Shown piece after piece: positions 8,313 to 16,925 of a stretch of DNA of 64,000 nucleotides (the stretch's first letter is position 1; the number at the start of each line of letters is the position of its first letter). The notes below the pieces were generated by a model. The model did not search any database and was not told the DNA's origin. It saw only the letters and a list, made by a program, of their open reading frames with translations. A program made the translations under genes and the position numbers. Source of the stretch: Azospirillum brasilense (GTDB lineage Bacteria > Pseudomonadota > Alphaproteobacteria > Azospirillales > Azospirillaceae); the NCBI RefSeq assembly GCF_005222205.1, contig NZ_CP032345.1, positions 2,171,501 through 2,235,500 of the forward strand, in the 5' to 3' direction.

Positions 8313-8648
8313 CGGACTCTCCGGGGGTGGCGGACCTGAACGCTTCGGCGGCGGGCGGGGGCGCGTCGGGACTTTGCAGCGGCGAAAACCGCCCCCTGTT
8401 GCTCGCGCGCGGGACCATAACCGCGCCGGACGGCGCTGCAAAGCCCCTTCGCAGCCCCGCTGGACGAGGGATGCGCGTCACAAGGTTTCCAAGGGCCGGC
8501 CCGTCTTCCCGGAAAAGTCGCAAAGACTGGCAATTCGTCGCGCCGTCTTCTTCACCTTGATCTTGCCGAGTCCCGGCTACGCGCACTAATGATGTGGAAT
8601 ATGCGCCGCGGCCGGGCAACGCCGGGCGTGGTTCCAGGAGGGCTCTCG
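8313..8648. other. Gene-free divergent spacer between purB and the GGDEF/EAL gene
   Basis: About 335 bases lie between the two divergent genes. No convincing coding frame, RNA gene or strong hairpin was seen. It must hold the purB and GGDEF/EAL promoters; no consensus boxes stand out. The only firm element is the AGGAGG at 8637-8642 that serves the TTG start at 8649. Confidence 0.6.
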
Positions 8649-11600
8649 TTGTCCGATCCGATCGCCGAGTTGATGCGCGAGCCGTCCCGGACTTCGGACG
8701 AGAGGCGCCTGTACCGTCTCCAGTTCCTGGCCTCCCTGTTCCTGGTCGCGGCGGTGGTGCTGGGCTTGGGCGCCTACTTCATCTGGCAGCACCGGATGGA
8801 TTTCGAAGCCGACCTGAAGCAGACCGAGGCCCGCTACCGGGAGGAGCAGCGGCGGACCCTGCAGGAGGAGCTGGAGAACGCGCGCTCCTACCTCGCCTAC
8901 ATGCGCTCGCGCACCGAGCCGCTGCTGCGTGCCGAGCTGCGCGCCAAGGTGGACGAGGCCTACGGCATCGCCTGGACCATCTACGAGCGCGAGAAGGAGT
9001 ATCTGCCGGAGGTGTCGATCCGGCAGTCGATCAAGGAGACCCTGCGGCCCCTGCGCTTCTTCGGCGGGCGCGGCTACTACTTCATCGACGACCTGCAGGG
9101 CACCTGCGTGCTGCTGCCCACCGACCCGCAGCGGGAGGGCAGCTCGCTGCTCGACAACCGCGACGACCAGGGGCGCCCGATCATGCGCAACCTGATCCGC
9201 GCCGTGGACGATCCGGAGATGCAGGGCTTCACCCGCTACCGCTGGTATGCGCCGGGCAACCCGCACAGCATGTCCGACAAGTTCGCTTATGTCCGCCGCT
9301 TCGAACCGTTCAACTGGCTGATCGGCACCGGCGATTACATCGGTGCGGTGGAGGAGAAGCTCCAGCACGAGACTCTGGAGCGGCTGCGCGCCCGGCGCTT
9401 CGGGGATTCGGGCTTCATCGCCGTCCTGCGGGAGGATGGCGAGGTGCTGCTCTCCCCGACCTCCCCGGCGGCGGAGGGCAGGAACGCGCGCGATCTGCCC
9501 TGGGAAACCGAGCGGGACCTGGTCACCCGCCTGCTGGAGGCCGGGCTGTCGGGCGGCGGGGAGCTGCGCTTCGACTGGGTGCATCCGGTGACCGGGCGCC
9601 CGGCGCCGAAACTGTCCTACGCCACGGCGCCGGACGTCTGGGGATGGGTCCTGGTCGCCGGCTTCTACACCGACGACATCGACGCCGTTCTGGCGCAGCG
9701 GCGGGTCGAGATCAGCGCCGGCATGAAGAAGCGCATCCTGACCACGGTGGCGGTGCTGGCGCTGGCGCTGGGCGCCTCGGCCTGGGTGTCCTGGCTGGTC
9801 ACCGGCTGGGTCCGCCGCATCGTCCGCGGCTACCAGTCCAACATGCGGGAGAGCGACAGCATGCTGCGCGAGCGGGCGCGGCAACTCTACCTCGCCAACT
9901 TCTTCGTCGACCATGTGTCTGAGATCGTCGTGCTGGCCGATTCGGAGCTGCGCATCGCCTACGTCAACCCCTTCGGCTGCGCCGCACTGGGCGCCCCGCT
10001 GGCCGTGCTGGCCGGCGGCCATGCCGACCTGCTGGAGCGCTTCCGCGACGCGGCGGCCGAGGCGTCGGCCCATTACGAGACGCACTACCACACGCGCGAC
10101 GGGCGCGTGCTGGAACTGGAGGTGACGGCCAGCCGGGTCACCTACGAGGGCGATGCCTATTACTGCGCCATCGCCCGCGACATCGCGGAGCGCAAGCGCG
10201 CGGAGTGGGAGCTGCGGCTGTCCGCCAAGGTGTTCGACAACGCCGCCGAGGGCATGGTCGTCACCAACGAGAAGAACCGCATCGTCGCGGTCAACGACGC
10301 CTTCTGCCGGATCACCGGCTACAGCCGCGAGGAGGTGATCGGGGGCGATCCGGCCATGCTCGCCTCGGGCCGGCAGGACGGGATTTACTACGCCGACATG
10401 TGGGCGAAGCTGAAGGAGGAGGGCCACTGGTCCGGCGAGATCTGGAACAAGCGCAAGTCCGGCGAGGTCTATCCGGAGTGGCTCAGCATCCAGGTCGTGC
10501 GCAACGAGGCGGGGGAGGCCGTCAACTACATCGCCGCCTTCTCCGACATCACCGAGAAGCGCGCCCAGGAGGAGCGCATCCGGCATTTGGCGCAGTATGA
10601 CTTCCTGACCGACCTGCCCAACCGCTTCCTGCTGCGCGACCGGCTGGAGCGGGCGATGCTCGCCGCCGACCGGCACGGCACCAAGGTGGGGCTGCTGTTC
10701 GTCGATCTCGACCGCTTCAAGACCATCAACGACAGCCTGGGGCATGGCGTCGGCGACCGGCTGCTGCGCGCGGTGGGGGCGCGGCTGCTGGAGACGGTGC
10801 GGGCCAGCGACACCGTCAGCCGCCAGGGCGGCGACGAGTTCGTCATCCTCGTCAACGACCTGGACGGTCCCGACGCGGCCTGCTCGGTGGCCCGCAAGGT
10901 GCTGCGCGCGATGACCGAGTCCTTCCCGGTGGACGGGCATGAGCTGCAGATCTCCCCGTCCATCGGCATCGCGCTCTATCCCGACGACGCGACGACCATC
11001 GACGCGCTCCTGAAATGCGCGGACATGGCGATGTACGCCGCCAAGGAGGCGGGGCGCGCCAATCACCAGTTCTTCACGCCGCAGCTGAACAAGCGCGCGT
11101 CGGAGCGGATGTGGTTGGAGACCAACCTGCGCCACGCCCTGGCCGACAACGAGCTGGAGCTGCATTTCCAGCCGCAGTTCGCGGTGGACGGCCGCCGTCT
11201 GGTGGGGGCGGAGGGCCTGCTGCGCTGGCGCCGCCGCGACGGCACGATGATCCCGCCCGGCCAGTTCATCCCGGTGGCCGAGGACACCGGCCTGATCCAG
11301 CCGATCGGCGACTGGGTGCTGGGCGAGGCCTGCCGCCGCGCCGCCGACCTGCTCGCCCGCGGCCATCCGCTGCTGATCGCCATCAACCTGTCGGCGGTGC
11401 AGCTTCGCCGTCCCGGTCTGGCCGACCGCGTGGCCTTCTGGCTGGACGCCTACAAGGTGCCGGCCCGCTGTCTGGAGCTGGAGGTGACGGAAAGCGTCCT
11501 GATGGACGAGTCCGACATGGTCACCGGGACCTTCGCCCGACTGCGCGAGATGGGTGTGGCGCTGGCCATCGACGATTTCGGCACCGGCTATTCCAGCCTC

Positions 11601-11891
11601 AGCTATCTGAAGCGCTTCCGCGTCGACAAGCTGAAGATCGACCGCTCCTTCGTGACCAGCCTGACCGACGGGTCCGACGGCGGGGCCATCGCCGAGGCGA
11701 TCATCGGCATGGCGCGCTCGCTGCGCATGCAGACGCTGGCCGAGGGGGTGGAGACGGAGGAGCAGTTCGGCGGGCTGGCCCGGCTGGGCTGCGACCAGAT
11801 CCAGGGCTATCTGCTGGGCCGCCCCATGCCCTACGACGATTTCGTGGCCTTCATCGCCCGTCACGCCGCCACTCCAGAGGCGGTCGGCTGA
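8649..11891 (+). CDS. Membrane-bound cyclic-di-GMP protein: cache sensor, two PAS, GGDEF, EAL
   Basis: From TTG 8649 the protein is 1080 residues. It has a membrane segment at about 26-46, a periplasmic cache-type sensor to about 355 (GRGYYFIDDLQGTCVLLPTDPQ, then VLREDGEVLLSPTSP, a double-cache layout), a second membrane helix at about 362-385, two PAS domains (about 415-520 and 520-640), GGDEF and EAL. The GGDEF motif is intact at 727-731, with an RASD inhibitory site five residues before it. The EAL signature reads EGL at 855-857, but NLSAVQL, LEVTES, DDFGTGYSSLSYL, KIDRSF and EGVET are all present, so phosphodiesterase activity is plausible. A perfect AGGAGG lies six bases before TTG; ATG codons at 8589-8601 lack one. 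Likely links an external signal to motility or biofilm. Confidence 0.93.
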   Translation: MSDPIAELMREPSRTSDERRLYRLQFLASLFLVAAVVLGLGAYFIWQHRMDFEADLKQTEARYREEQRRTLQEELENARSYLAYMRSRTEPLLRAELRAKVDEAYGIAWTIYEREKEYLPEVSIRQSIKETLRPLRFFGGRGYYFIDDLQGTCVLLPTDPQREGSSLLDNRDDQGRPIMRNLIRAVDDPEMQGFTRYRWYAPGNPHSMSDKFAYVRRFEPFNWLIGTGDYIGAVEEKLQHETLERLRARRFGDSGFIAVLREDGEVLLSPTSPAAEGRNARDLPWETERDLVTRLLEAGLSGGGELRFDWVHPVTGRPAPKLSYATAPDVWGWVLVAGFYTDDIDAVLAQRRVEISAGMKKRILTTVAVLALALGASAWVSWLVTGWVRRIVRGYQSNMRESDSMLRERARQLYLANFFVDHVSEIVVLADSELRIAYVNPFGCAALGAPLAVLAGGHADLLERFRDAAAEASAHYETHYHTRDGRVLELEVTASRVTYEGDAYYCAIARDIAERKRAEWELRLSAKVFDNAAEGMVVTNEKNRIVAVNDAFCRITGYSREEVIGGDPAMLASGRQDGIYYADMWAKLKEEGHWSGEIWNKRKSGEVYPEWLSIQVVRNEAGEAVNYIAAFSDITEKRAQEERIRHLAQYDFLTDLPNRFLLRDRLERAMLAADRHGTKVGLLFVDLDRFKTINDSLGHGVGDRLLRAVGARLLETVRASDTVSRQGGDEFVILVNDLDGPDAACSVARKVLRAMTESFPVDGHELQISPSIGIALYPDDATTIDALLKCADMAMYAAKEAGRANHQFFTPQLNKRASERMWLETNLRHALADNELELHFQPQFAVDGRRLVGAEGLLRWRRRDGTMIPPGQFIPVAEDTGLIQPIGDWVLGEACRRAADLLARGHPLLIAINLSAVQLRRPGLADRVAFWLDAYKVPARCLELEVTESVLMDESDMVTGTFARLREMGVALAIDDFGTGYSSLSYLKRFRVDKLKIDRSFVTSLTDGSDGGAIAEAIIGMARSLRMQTLAEGVETEEQFGGLARLGCDQIQGYLLGRPMPYDDFVAFIARHAATPEAVG

Positions 11892-11913
11892 CGGGCGATG
11901 CCTGCGAGGGCTT

Positions 11914-12339
11914 TTACGCGCCCAGCACGCTGCGGTCGTTCTTGGCGACCAGCGCCTGGAAATACGGGCCGAGCTTGGCGTCGTCGAGGCCGAAGGCCTG
12001 CTGGAAGCGGGCGATCAGGTCACGCTCGCCCTGTTCGGCCTGGCCGTCGGCCATCGCGCTGTCGATCATGTTCAGCAGGATGCATAGCCGCTGCTGCTCG
12101 TTCAGGTTCGGCGTGGCGGCGGCCAGGAAGGCGTCGGGCGGGGTGCTGCGCGCGTATTTGAAGCAGCGGTCCAGCTCCTCCCGCGTCGCGCTGCGGCCCA
12201 TCACGGACAGCAGGTGGCCGACCTCCTCCGGGTCCAGCTCGCCGTCCGAGCCCATGCAGTAGATCAGCGAGACGACCAGCGTCCGGCGGGGGGTGAGATC
12301 CAGCGGCGCCGATCCCTTGAACATGTCGAAAAGGCCCAT
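11914..12339 (-). CDS. TerB-like (tellurite-resistance family) protein
   Basis: The 141-residue acidic, mainly helical protein has two TerB-type repeats: VVSLIYCMGSDGELDPEEVGHLLSVM near residue 20 and LCILLNMIDSAMADGQAEQGERDLIARF near 85. Both carry the acidic D-G-E / D-G-Q loops seen in TerB, which are thought to bind metal. Many stand-alone TerB proteins have no tested role, so tellurite resistance should not be assumed. A GAGGT Shine-Dalgarno precedes ATG 12339. It converges with the GGDEF/EAL gene, leaving only 22 bases between stops. Confidence 0.8.
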   Translation of the reverse strand: MGLFDMFKGSAPLDLTPRRTLVVSLIYCMGSDGELDPEEVGHLLSVMGRSATREELDRCFKYARSTPPDAFLAAATPNLNEQQRLCILLNMIDSAMADGQAEQGERDLIARFQQAFGLDDAKLGPYFQALVAKNDRSVLGA

Positions 12340-12423
12340 GGTGCTACCTCTGTGGTGACGAACGCCGCACATATGGGGGCGCCGGTCCGGGCAACAAGAT
12401 GGGACTGCAGGACAGGGTTGCGG

Positions 12424-13227
12424 CTACATCAACCCTTGGGCTTTGAAGCTGACATGCTTGCCCTTGCCGACGATGACGTGGTCGTGGACGGCGATGCCCA
12501 GGCTGTGGGCGGCGCGCAGGATTTCCTTGGTCATCTCGACGTCGGCGCGGCTGGGGGTGGGGTCGCCGGAGGGGTGGTTGTGCACCAGGATGATGGCGCT
12601 GGCCGACAGCTCCAGCGCCCGCCGCACCACCTCGCGCGGGTAGACCGGGGTGTGGTCCACCGTGCCGGTCTGCTGCACCTCGTCGGCGATCAGCTTGTTC
12701 TTGCGGTCGAGGAAGAGCAGGCGGAACTGCTCCATCGGCTGGTGGGCCATGGCGGCGGTGCAGTAGTCGAGCAGCGACTGCCAGTTGGCCAGGACGGGCC
12801 GGTCCATCACCCGCTGCCGCATCCCGCGCAGCGCCGCCGCCCCGACCGCCCGCAGCGTCGCGACCGCCTTGTCGGAGGCCAGCGAGACCTCCCCCACGCA
12901 ATAGCTGCGCAGGCGGGGCGGCGGAGCGTTGACGACGCTCCAGATGTCGCCAAAATCGCGGATCAGCGCCTTGGCCAGCGGCTTCACGTCGCGGCGCGGG
13001 TTGACCGCGAACAGGATCATCTCCAGCAGTTCGTAATCCTGGAGCGCGTCCGGTCCCGCGTCGAGGAAGCGGCTGTAGAGACGCTGGCGGTGGCCCTTGT
13101 GATGGGCGTCGTGATGGGCCTCGTGATGGGCCTCCTCCATGGAGACGTCCGGGGGCGTCTCCAGCCCAGGAAGCGGCTGGGCCTCCTCCATTTCCCCCGA
13201 TCGCTTCGCGCTCTTCCGTCCCGCCAT
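12424..13227 (-). CDS. radC: RadC family JAMM-domain protein
   Basis: The 267-residue protein has an N-terminal helix-hairpin-helix-like part ([24 protein letters not shown], about 49-75) and the C-terminal MPN/JAMM metal site [20 protein letters not shown] (about 213-232), plus [19 protein letters not shown]. RadC proteins are common and were once tied to recombination repair, but their substrate is unknown. The first 48 residues form an unusual His-rich linker ([13 protein letters not shown]) encoded by short direct repeats around 13090-13140. It lies between map and the TerB-like gene on the same strand. Confidence 0.9.
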   Translation of the reverse strand: MAGRKSAKRSGEMEEAQPLPGLETPPDVSMEEAHHEAHHDAHHKGHRQRLYSRFLDAGPDALQDYELLEMILFAVNPRRDVKPLAKALIRDFGDIWSVVNAPPPRLRSYCVGEVSLASDKAVATLRAVGAAALRGMRQRVMDRPVLANWQSLLDYCTAAMAHQPMEQFRLLFLDRKNKLIADEVQQTGTVDHTPVYPREVVRRALELSASAIILVHNHPSGDPTPSRADVEMTKEILRAAHSLGIAVHDHVIVGKGKHVSFKAQGLM

Positions 13228-13299
13228 CCCGACGCCACCATACGAATGTGTGCGTCGGGACTATACCCCTTTCGCGGGAAAATCACAGCCGCGGGAATA

Positions 13300-14133
13300 T
13301 CATACGGCTGCGGTCGCTTCCTCGGCCGGGACGGCGTAGGGGGGCTTGTGGAAGCCGGCGGGGGACAGGGTGAAGATCTCGCAGCCGTCCTTGGTCACGC
13401 CGATGGAATGCTCGAACTGGGCGGACAGCGACTTGTCCTTGGTCACCGCGGTCCAGCCGTCGCCGAGGATCTTCACGTCGTAGCGGCCGGCGTTGATCAT
13501 CGGCTCGATGGTGAAGATCATGCCCTCGCGCAGGACGGCACCGGTGCCGGGGTTGCCGAAATGCAGGACCGACGGCGGCTCGTGGAAGACGCGGCCCAGC
13601 CCATGGCCGCAGAAGTCGCGGACGACGGAATAGCGGTGGCTTTCCGCGAAGGTCTGGATGGCGTGGCCGATGTCGCCCAGCGTGGCGCCCGGCTTCACCT
13701 GATTGATGCCGATCATCAGCGCATCGTAGGTGACGTCGACCAGCTTCTTCGCCTTCACGCCGACGTCGCCGCACAGATACATGCGGCTGCTGTCGCCGTA
13801 CCAGCCGTCCAGGATCGGGGTGACGTCGATGTTCAGGATGTCGCCGTTCTGCAGCCGCTTGTCGCCGGGGATGCCGTGGCAGACCACATGATTGACGGAG
13901 ATGCAGTTGGCCTTCGGGAAGCCGCGGTAGCCGAGCGGGGCCGGGACGCCGCCATGGTCGCGGATATACTGCTCCAGCAGCCGGTCCAGCTCGCCGGTGG
14001 TGACGCCCGGCTGGACGTAGGGCGTGATGAAATCGAGCGTGGCCGCGGCCAGCCGTCCGGCCTTGCGCATGCCCTCGAAATCCTCCGGCCCATGAATCCG
14101 GATGCGATGGGAATCGAGGTCGTCGTGGTCCAA
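13300..14133 (-). CDS. map: Methionine aminopeptidase, type I
   Basis: MetAP removes the initiator methionine from new proteins and is normally essential. The 277-residue protein has the expected ligand-bearing segments: NGDILNIDVTPILDGWYGDSSRMY (two Asp ligands, near residue 108), FCGHGLGRVFHEPP (His, near 180), GMIFTIEPMIN (Glu, near 214) and SAQFEHSIGVTKDG (Glu, near 246). The frame opens with TTG at 14133 (MDHDDLDSHRIRIHG), with an AAGGGA about nine bases upstream; no ATG in the frame gives a full domain, so TTG is the likely start. sfsA lies 71 bases upstream on the same strand and radC downstream. Confidence 0.95.
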   Translation of the reverse strand: MDHDDLDSHRIRIHGPEDFEGMRKAGRLAAATLDFITPYVQPGVTTGELDRLLEQYIRDHGGVPAPLGYRGFPKANCISVNHVVCHGIPGDKRLQNGDILNIDVTPILDGWYGDSSRMYLCGDVGVKAKKLVDVTYDALMIGINQVKPGATLGDIGHAIQTFAESHRYSVVRDFCGHGLGRVFHEPPSVLHFGNPGTGAVLREGMIFTIEPMINAGRYDVKILGDGWTAVTKDKSLSAQFEHSIGVTKDGCEIFTLSPAGFHKPPYAVPAEEATAAV

Positions 14134-14204
14134 GAGAGTCGTCCCTTACAGATCAGGTCCCAGGAAAAGGCGCCGGCAGGCCCGGCGGTGAACACGTATC
14201 GCGG

Positions 14205-14933
14205 TCAATCCGTGCGGATCGGCAGCGGCCGTTCCAGTTCGATCGCCTGCGGGGTGATCCTACAGGACCAGCACACGGCTTCCACCCCCGATTCGAGCGC
14301 GAGGCGCAATCCGGCGGCGTAGGCGGGGTCGATGTCGGCGGCGACTCGGAAGTGGGTGCAGTCGGCGCGCTGCACAAGATAGACCATGACCGCCCGCGCG
14401 CCCTGGCGGACCATCTCGGCCATCTCCACCAGATGCTTGGCGCCGCGGGTGGTCACGCAGTCCGGGAACTCGGCGGCCCGCCCGTCGCCCCGCGCGGGGC
14501 GGCGCAGATGGACGTTCTTGACCTCGACATAGGCCGGCGGCCGGGCCTCGTCCTCCAGCAGGATGTCGATGCGGGAGTTGCGCCCGTACGTCACCTCGCG
14601 GCGCAGCCAGGCGTAGCCGGCCAGCTCCGGGATGGTGCCGGCGGCGATGGCGGCGGCGACCAGCCCATTGGGATGCGAGGTGTTGACGCCGACGAGGCAG
14701 GGGACATCCGGATCGTCGAGCGCCTCGACCAGCTCCAGCGTGTGGGCGAGCTTGCGCTTGGGGTTGTCCGACCGCGACAGCCAGACGGCGGAGCCGGGGG
14801 CGTCCACCCCGATCATGCTGCCCGAGTTCGGCACATGGGCGGTGACCAGGGCGCCGTCGAGGTCCACGTCGGCGAGGAACCGCTTGTAGCGGCGGACGAG
14901 GCGGCCTTGCAGGAGGGGGGTGGGGAAGCGCAT
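14205..14933 (-). CDS. sfsA: SfsA family protein (sugar fermentation stimulation protein homolog)
   Basis: The 242-residue protein has the family hallmarks [16 protein letters not shown] near the N-terminus, [17 protein letters not shown] near 32, [11 protein letters not shown] near 88, and [11 protein letters not shown] with [10 protein letters not shown] near 130-150. The latter two resemble a nuclease-type active site with an N-terminal OB-like domain. The name comes from an Escherichia coli maltose phenotype and does not define a function. ATG 14933 gives the normal length. It is divergent from the CinA-like gene, about 90 bases apart. Confidence 0.93.
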   Translation of the reverse strand: MRFPTPLLQGRLVRRYKRFLADVDLDGALVTAHVPNSGSMIGVDAPGSAVWLSRSDNPKRKLAHTLELVEALDDPDVPCLVGVNTSHPNGLVAAAIAAGTIPELAGYAWLRREVTYGRNSRIDILLEDEARPPAYVEVKNVHLRRPARGDGRAAEFPDCVTTRGAKHLVEMAEMVRQGARAVMVYLVQRADCTHFRVAADIDPAYAAGLRLALESGVEAVCWSCRITPQAIELERPLPIRTD

Positions 14934-15024
14934 CTTGGGCCCTAGGTTAAAGCGCGCCTCCGCCGTCCGGCAAGCCCGCCGGTCCCGCCATCCCCGCCCC
15001 AACCGAGAACCGAGCCGACTCCGC

Positions 15025-15807
15025 ATGTCCTCGCCCGCCTCCCCCGCAATGCCCAACCCGACCGCCGCCGTCCTCGTCATCGGCAACGAGATCCTGTCGG
15101 GCCGCACCAAGGACGCCAACCTGCCGCACATCGCGGAGAAGCTGGCCGGAATCGGCGTCCGCCTGCGCGAGGCGCGCGTCGTGCCGGACGTGGAGGAGGA
15201 GATCATCGCGGCGCTGGACGCCCTGCGCGGCCGCTACGGCTACGTCTTCACCACGGGCGGCATCGGGCCGACCCACGACGACATCACGTCCGCCTGCGTC
15301 GCCAAGGCCTTCGGCGTGCCGCTGGAGCGCAACGCCGAGGCCGTGGCCCGGCTGGAGCGCCATTACGGCGACCCGTCCAAGCTGAACGAGGCGCGGCTGC
15401 GCATGGCCAACATCCCGGCCGGCGCCTCGCTGATCGACAACCCGATCAGCGCCGCGCCGGGCTTCCGCATCGGCAACGTCTTCGTCATGGCGGGCGTGCC
15501 CAACATCATGCAGGCGATGCTCGACGGCGTCCTGCCGCAGCTGGAGGGTGGGCCGGACCTGCACGCCCGCACGGTGGCCTGCGAGCTGGCCGAGGGCCAG
15601 ATCGCCGCCGACCTCGGCGCCCTGCAGGACCGCTATGCCGACCTGGAGATCGGCAGCTACCCCTATTTCCGCAACGGCTTCTTCGGCGTCAGCCTCGTGC
15701 TGCGCGGCATCGACGAGGCCCGCGTGGAGGCGGCGACGGAGGAGCTGGCGGGCATCGTCCTGCGCTTGGGCGGTACGCCGAACGTCACGGTGGGGACCAA
15801 AGGCTAG
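15025..15807 (+). CDS. Competence/damage-inducible protein CinA, MoCF-domain-only form
   Basis: The 260-residue protein has the molybdopterin-binding (MoaB/MogA-like) domain: [20 protein letters not shown] near the N-terminus and [24 protein letters not shown] near residue 70, then [19 protein letters not shown]. It ends after about 250 residues and lacks the C-terminal CinA amidohydrolase domain (nicotinamide-nucleotide deamidase), so it is the short form. The MoCF part of full-length CinA has ADP-ribose pyrophosphatase activity; whether this holds here is unknown. ATG 15025 is chosen; ATG 15049 is also possible. The upstream frame is open to 14920, but that part is unlike the family. Confidence 0.87.
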   Translation: MSSPASPAMPNPTAAVLVIGNEILSGRTKDANLPHIAEKLAGIGVRLREARVVPDVEEEIIAALDALRGRYGYVFTTGGIGPTHDDITSACVAKAFGVPLERNAEAVARLERHYGDPSKLNEARLRMANIPAGASLIDNPISAAPGFRIGNVFVMAGVPNIMQAMLDGVLPQLEGGPDLHARTVACELAEGQIAADLGALQDRYADLEIGSYPYFRNGFFGVSLVLRGIDEARVEAATEELAGIVLRLGGTPNVTVGTKG

Positions 15808-15892
15808 AGAGGTCTCTAGGACGCCAAGCCATCCTTGGTCATATTGTCGCCGCCATGGGTAATTCTATGTTGAGCACTGGGACGTGACGGTC

Positions 15893-16153
15893 ATGAAAAG
15901 TCGTGCCATGAAACCCTTTGAAAAAGCGGCGATCCTGTTCTTGCTGAAGCATCTGGCCTCCGGCGTGGCCGGGGCCGTTGTCTTGGCGACGGGCCTTCTG
16001 ATTCTCGACGTCGCCAATCTGGCGACTCTGATGGGAAACAGCGATCACGGCATTATTGCCGCGATCATGCTGTATGCCAGCCTCATCCTCACCTTCGGCA
16101 GCGTGGCGATGGGCATCGGCATCATGACCCTGAACGAGGACACGCGGCCCTGA
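15893..16153 (+). CDS. Small hypothetical membrane protein (two helices)
   Basis: An 86-residue product with no recognised family. A basic start (MKSRAMKPFEKAAILFLLKH) precedes two hydrophobic stretches, about residues 22-44 (SGVAGAVVLATGLLILDVAN) and 52-75 (IIAAIMLYASLILTFGSVAMG), and a short acidic tail. This suggests an integral inner-membrane hairpin with both ends in the cytoplasm. Three starts are possible (GTG 15884, ATG 15893, ATG 15908), none with a clear Shine-Dalgarno. It sits between the CinA-like gene and a second tiny membrane protein on the opposite strand. Confidence 0.55.
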   Translation: MKSRAMKPFEKAAILFLLKHLASGVAGAVVLATGLLILDVANLATLMGNSDHGIIAAIMLYASLILTFGSVAMGIGIMTLNEDTRP

Positions 16154-16190
16154 CCGGCGCCGGGCGACGACCGCCCGGGCTTGGGGCCGT

Positions 16191-16358
16191 TCAGAACGGC
16201 CCGAAGCTGTCGTACGCCCAGACCAGCGCAACGATGGCGGCGACCCAGACCGCCGCGTAGGGCAGCCAGGTGTTGCGGTTGCGCCGCAAGGCCGCCGGGA
16301 CGACCAGCACGGCGACCATCAGCACGCTCACCACACCCAACCAGTTGATCGATTCCAA
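16191..16358 (-). CDS. Tiny hypothetical membrane protein (55 residues)
   Basis: The 55-residue product (start read as Met: MESINWLGVVSVLMVAVLVV) has two hydrophobic segments, about residues 6-22 and 33-50, separated by a basic loop (ALRRNRNTWLP), and ends WAYDSFGPF. The start is TTG 16358, because GGGAGG sits about six bases upstream of it; a GTG two codons earlier would lie directly against that site. No family is recognised. It is convergent with the 86-residue membrane protein and just upstream of tRNA-Leu. The reading frame remains open further upstream, but that part looks non-coding. Confidence 0.55.
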   Translation of the reverse strand: MESINWLGVVSVLMVAVLVVPAALRRNRNTWLPYAAVWVAAIVALVWAYDSFGPF

Positions 16359-16545
16359 ACTCACCTCCCTTGAACGCCAGGGTTGCGGGGAATTTCGCGC
16401 GTCCGGCACCTTAAGCGCGCTCAATCCTTGACCAAACGCCCGCCGATTGTCTAAGTCAATCCAGCGGAACGGCAGGCTGCATACGATGATATGCAACTCC
16501 GGCGGGCGGGGGCAACCCGTTCTCCGAGCCGAGCCGCGACGGTGC

Positions 16546-16629
16546 GCGGGCGTGGCGGAATCGGTAGACGCAAAGGACTTAAAATCCTTCGCCAACGGCA
16601 TGCGGGTTCGAGTCCCGCCGCCCGCACCA
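16546..16629 (+). tRNA. tRNA-Leu (anticodon UAA)
   Basis: The acceptor arms 16546-16552 (GCGGGCG) and 16619-16625 (CGCCCGC) pair perfectly and are followed by A and an encoded CCA at 16627-16629. The anticodon stem AAGGA/TCCTT (16573-16577 and 16585-16589) encloses the loop CTTAAAA with anticodon TAA at 16580-16582. A D-arm with GGCGGAATCGGTAGACGC, a variable arm of class II type, and the T-arm GCGGGTTCGAGTCCCGC are all present. Reads UUA leucine codons, rare in this GC-rich genome. Confidence 0.97.
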
Positions 16630-16899
16630 TTCTGGAAACAATGGTTTATCCTTCGCTTCCGTCTTGTGGGCGGGGCGGGGAGCGCTCCATGAGGCCCTGT
16701 TAAGGCCCCACGGGACGCTCTCGCTTCGGGACCCACCCCTGCGGCCATCGCAGCCGCCGCGTTTCCGGCCTCATCGGCTCGGAACGCGCCGGCTGTCACC
16801 GAAGCCCATAGGCCGCGCCACCCCGAACCAACCGGCCAGCGGGCCGCAGCGTGGCGCCACGGTGGGGCGGGAGTGCGGAACGCGGGTCACCGGGATTTC

Positions 16900-16925
16900 C
16901 TAAAGCGAACTTCCGTTCGCTTTAG
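16900..16925. terminator. Perfect 11-bp hairpin at the benE stop codon
   Basis: Bases 16900-16910 (CTAAAGCGAAC) and 16915-16925 (GTTCGCTTTAG) are exact reverse complements around a TTCC loop. The benE stop (TAG on the minus strand) is in the outer arm. The stem has no long U-tract but ends in AAAG/CTTT, and probably stops transcription or protects the mRNA end. A second perfect palindrome lies at 16992-17013 inside the benE frame. Confidence 0.6.

Noticed and set aside
8586..11864. A very long open frame antisense to the GGDEF/EAL gene, and similar ones opposite the PBP and hisS/TPR genes
   Set aside because: High GC removes stop codons from other frames. The translations are Gly/Arg/Ala/His-rich with no domain, while the opposite strand has clear families.
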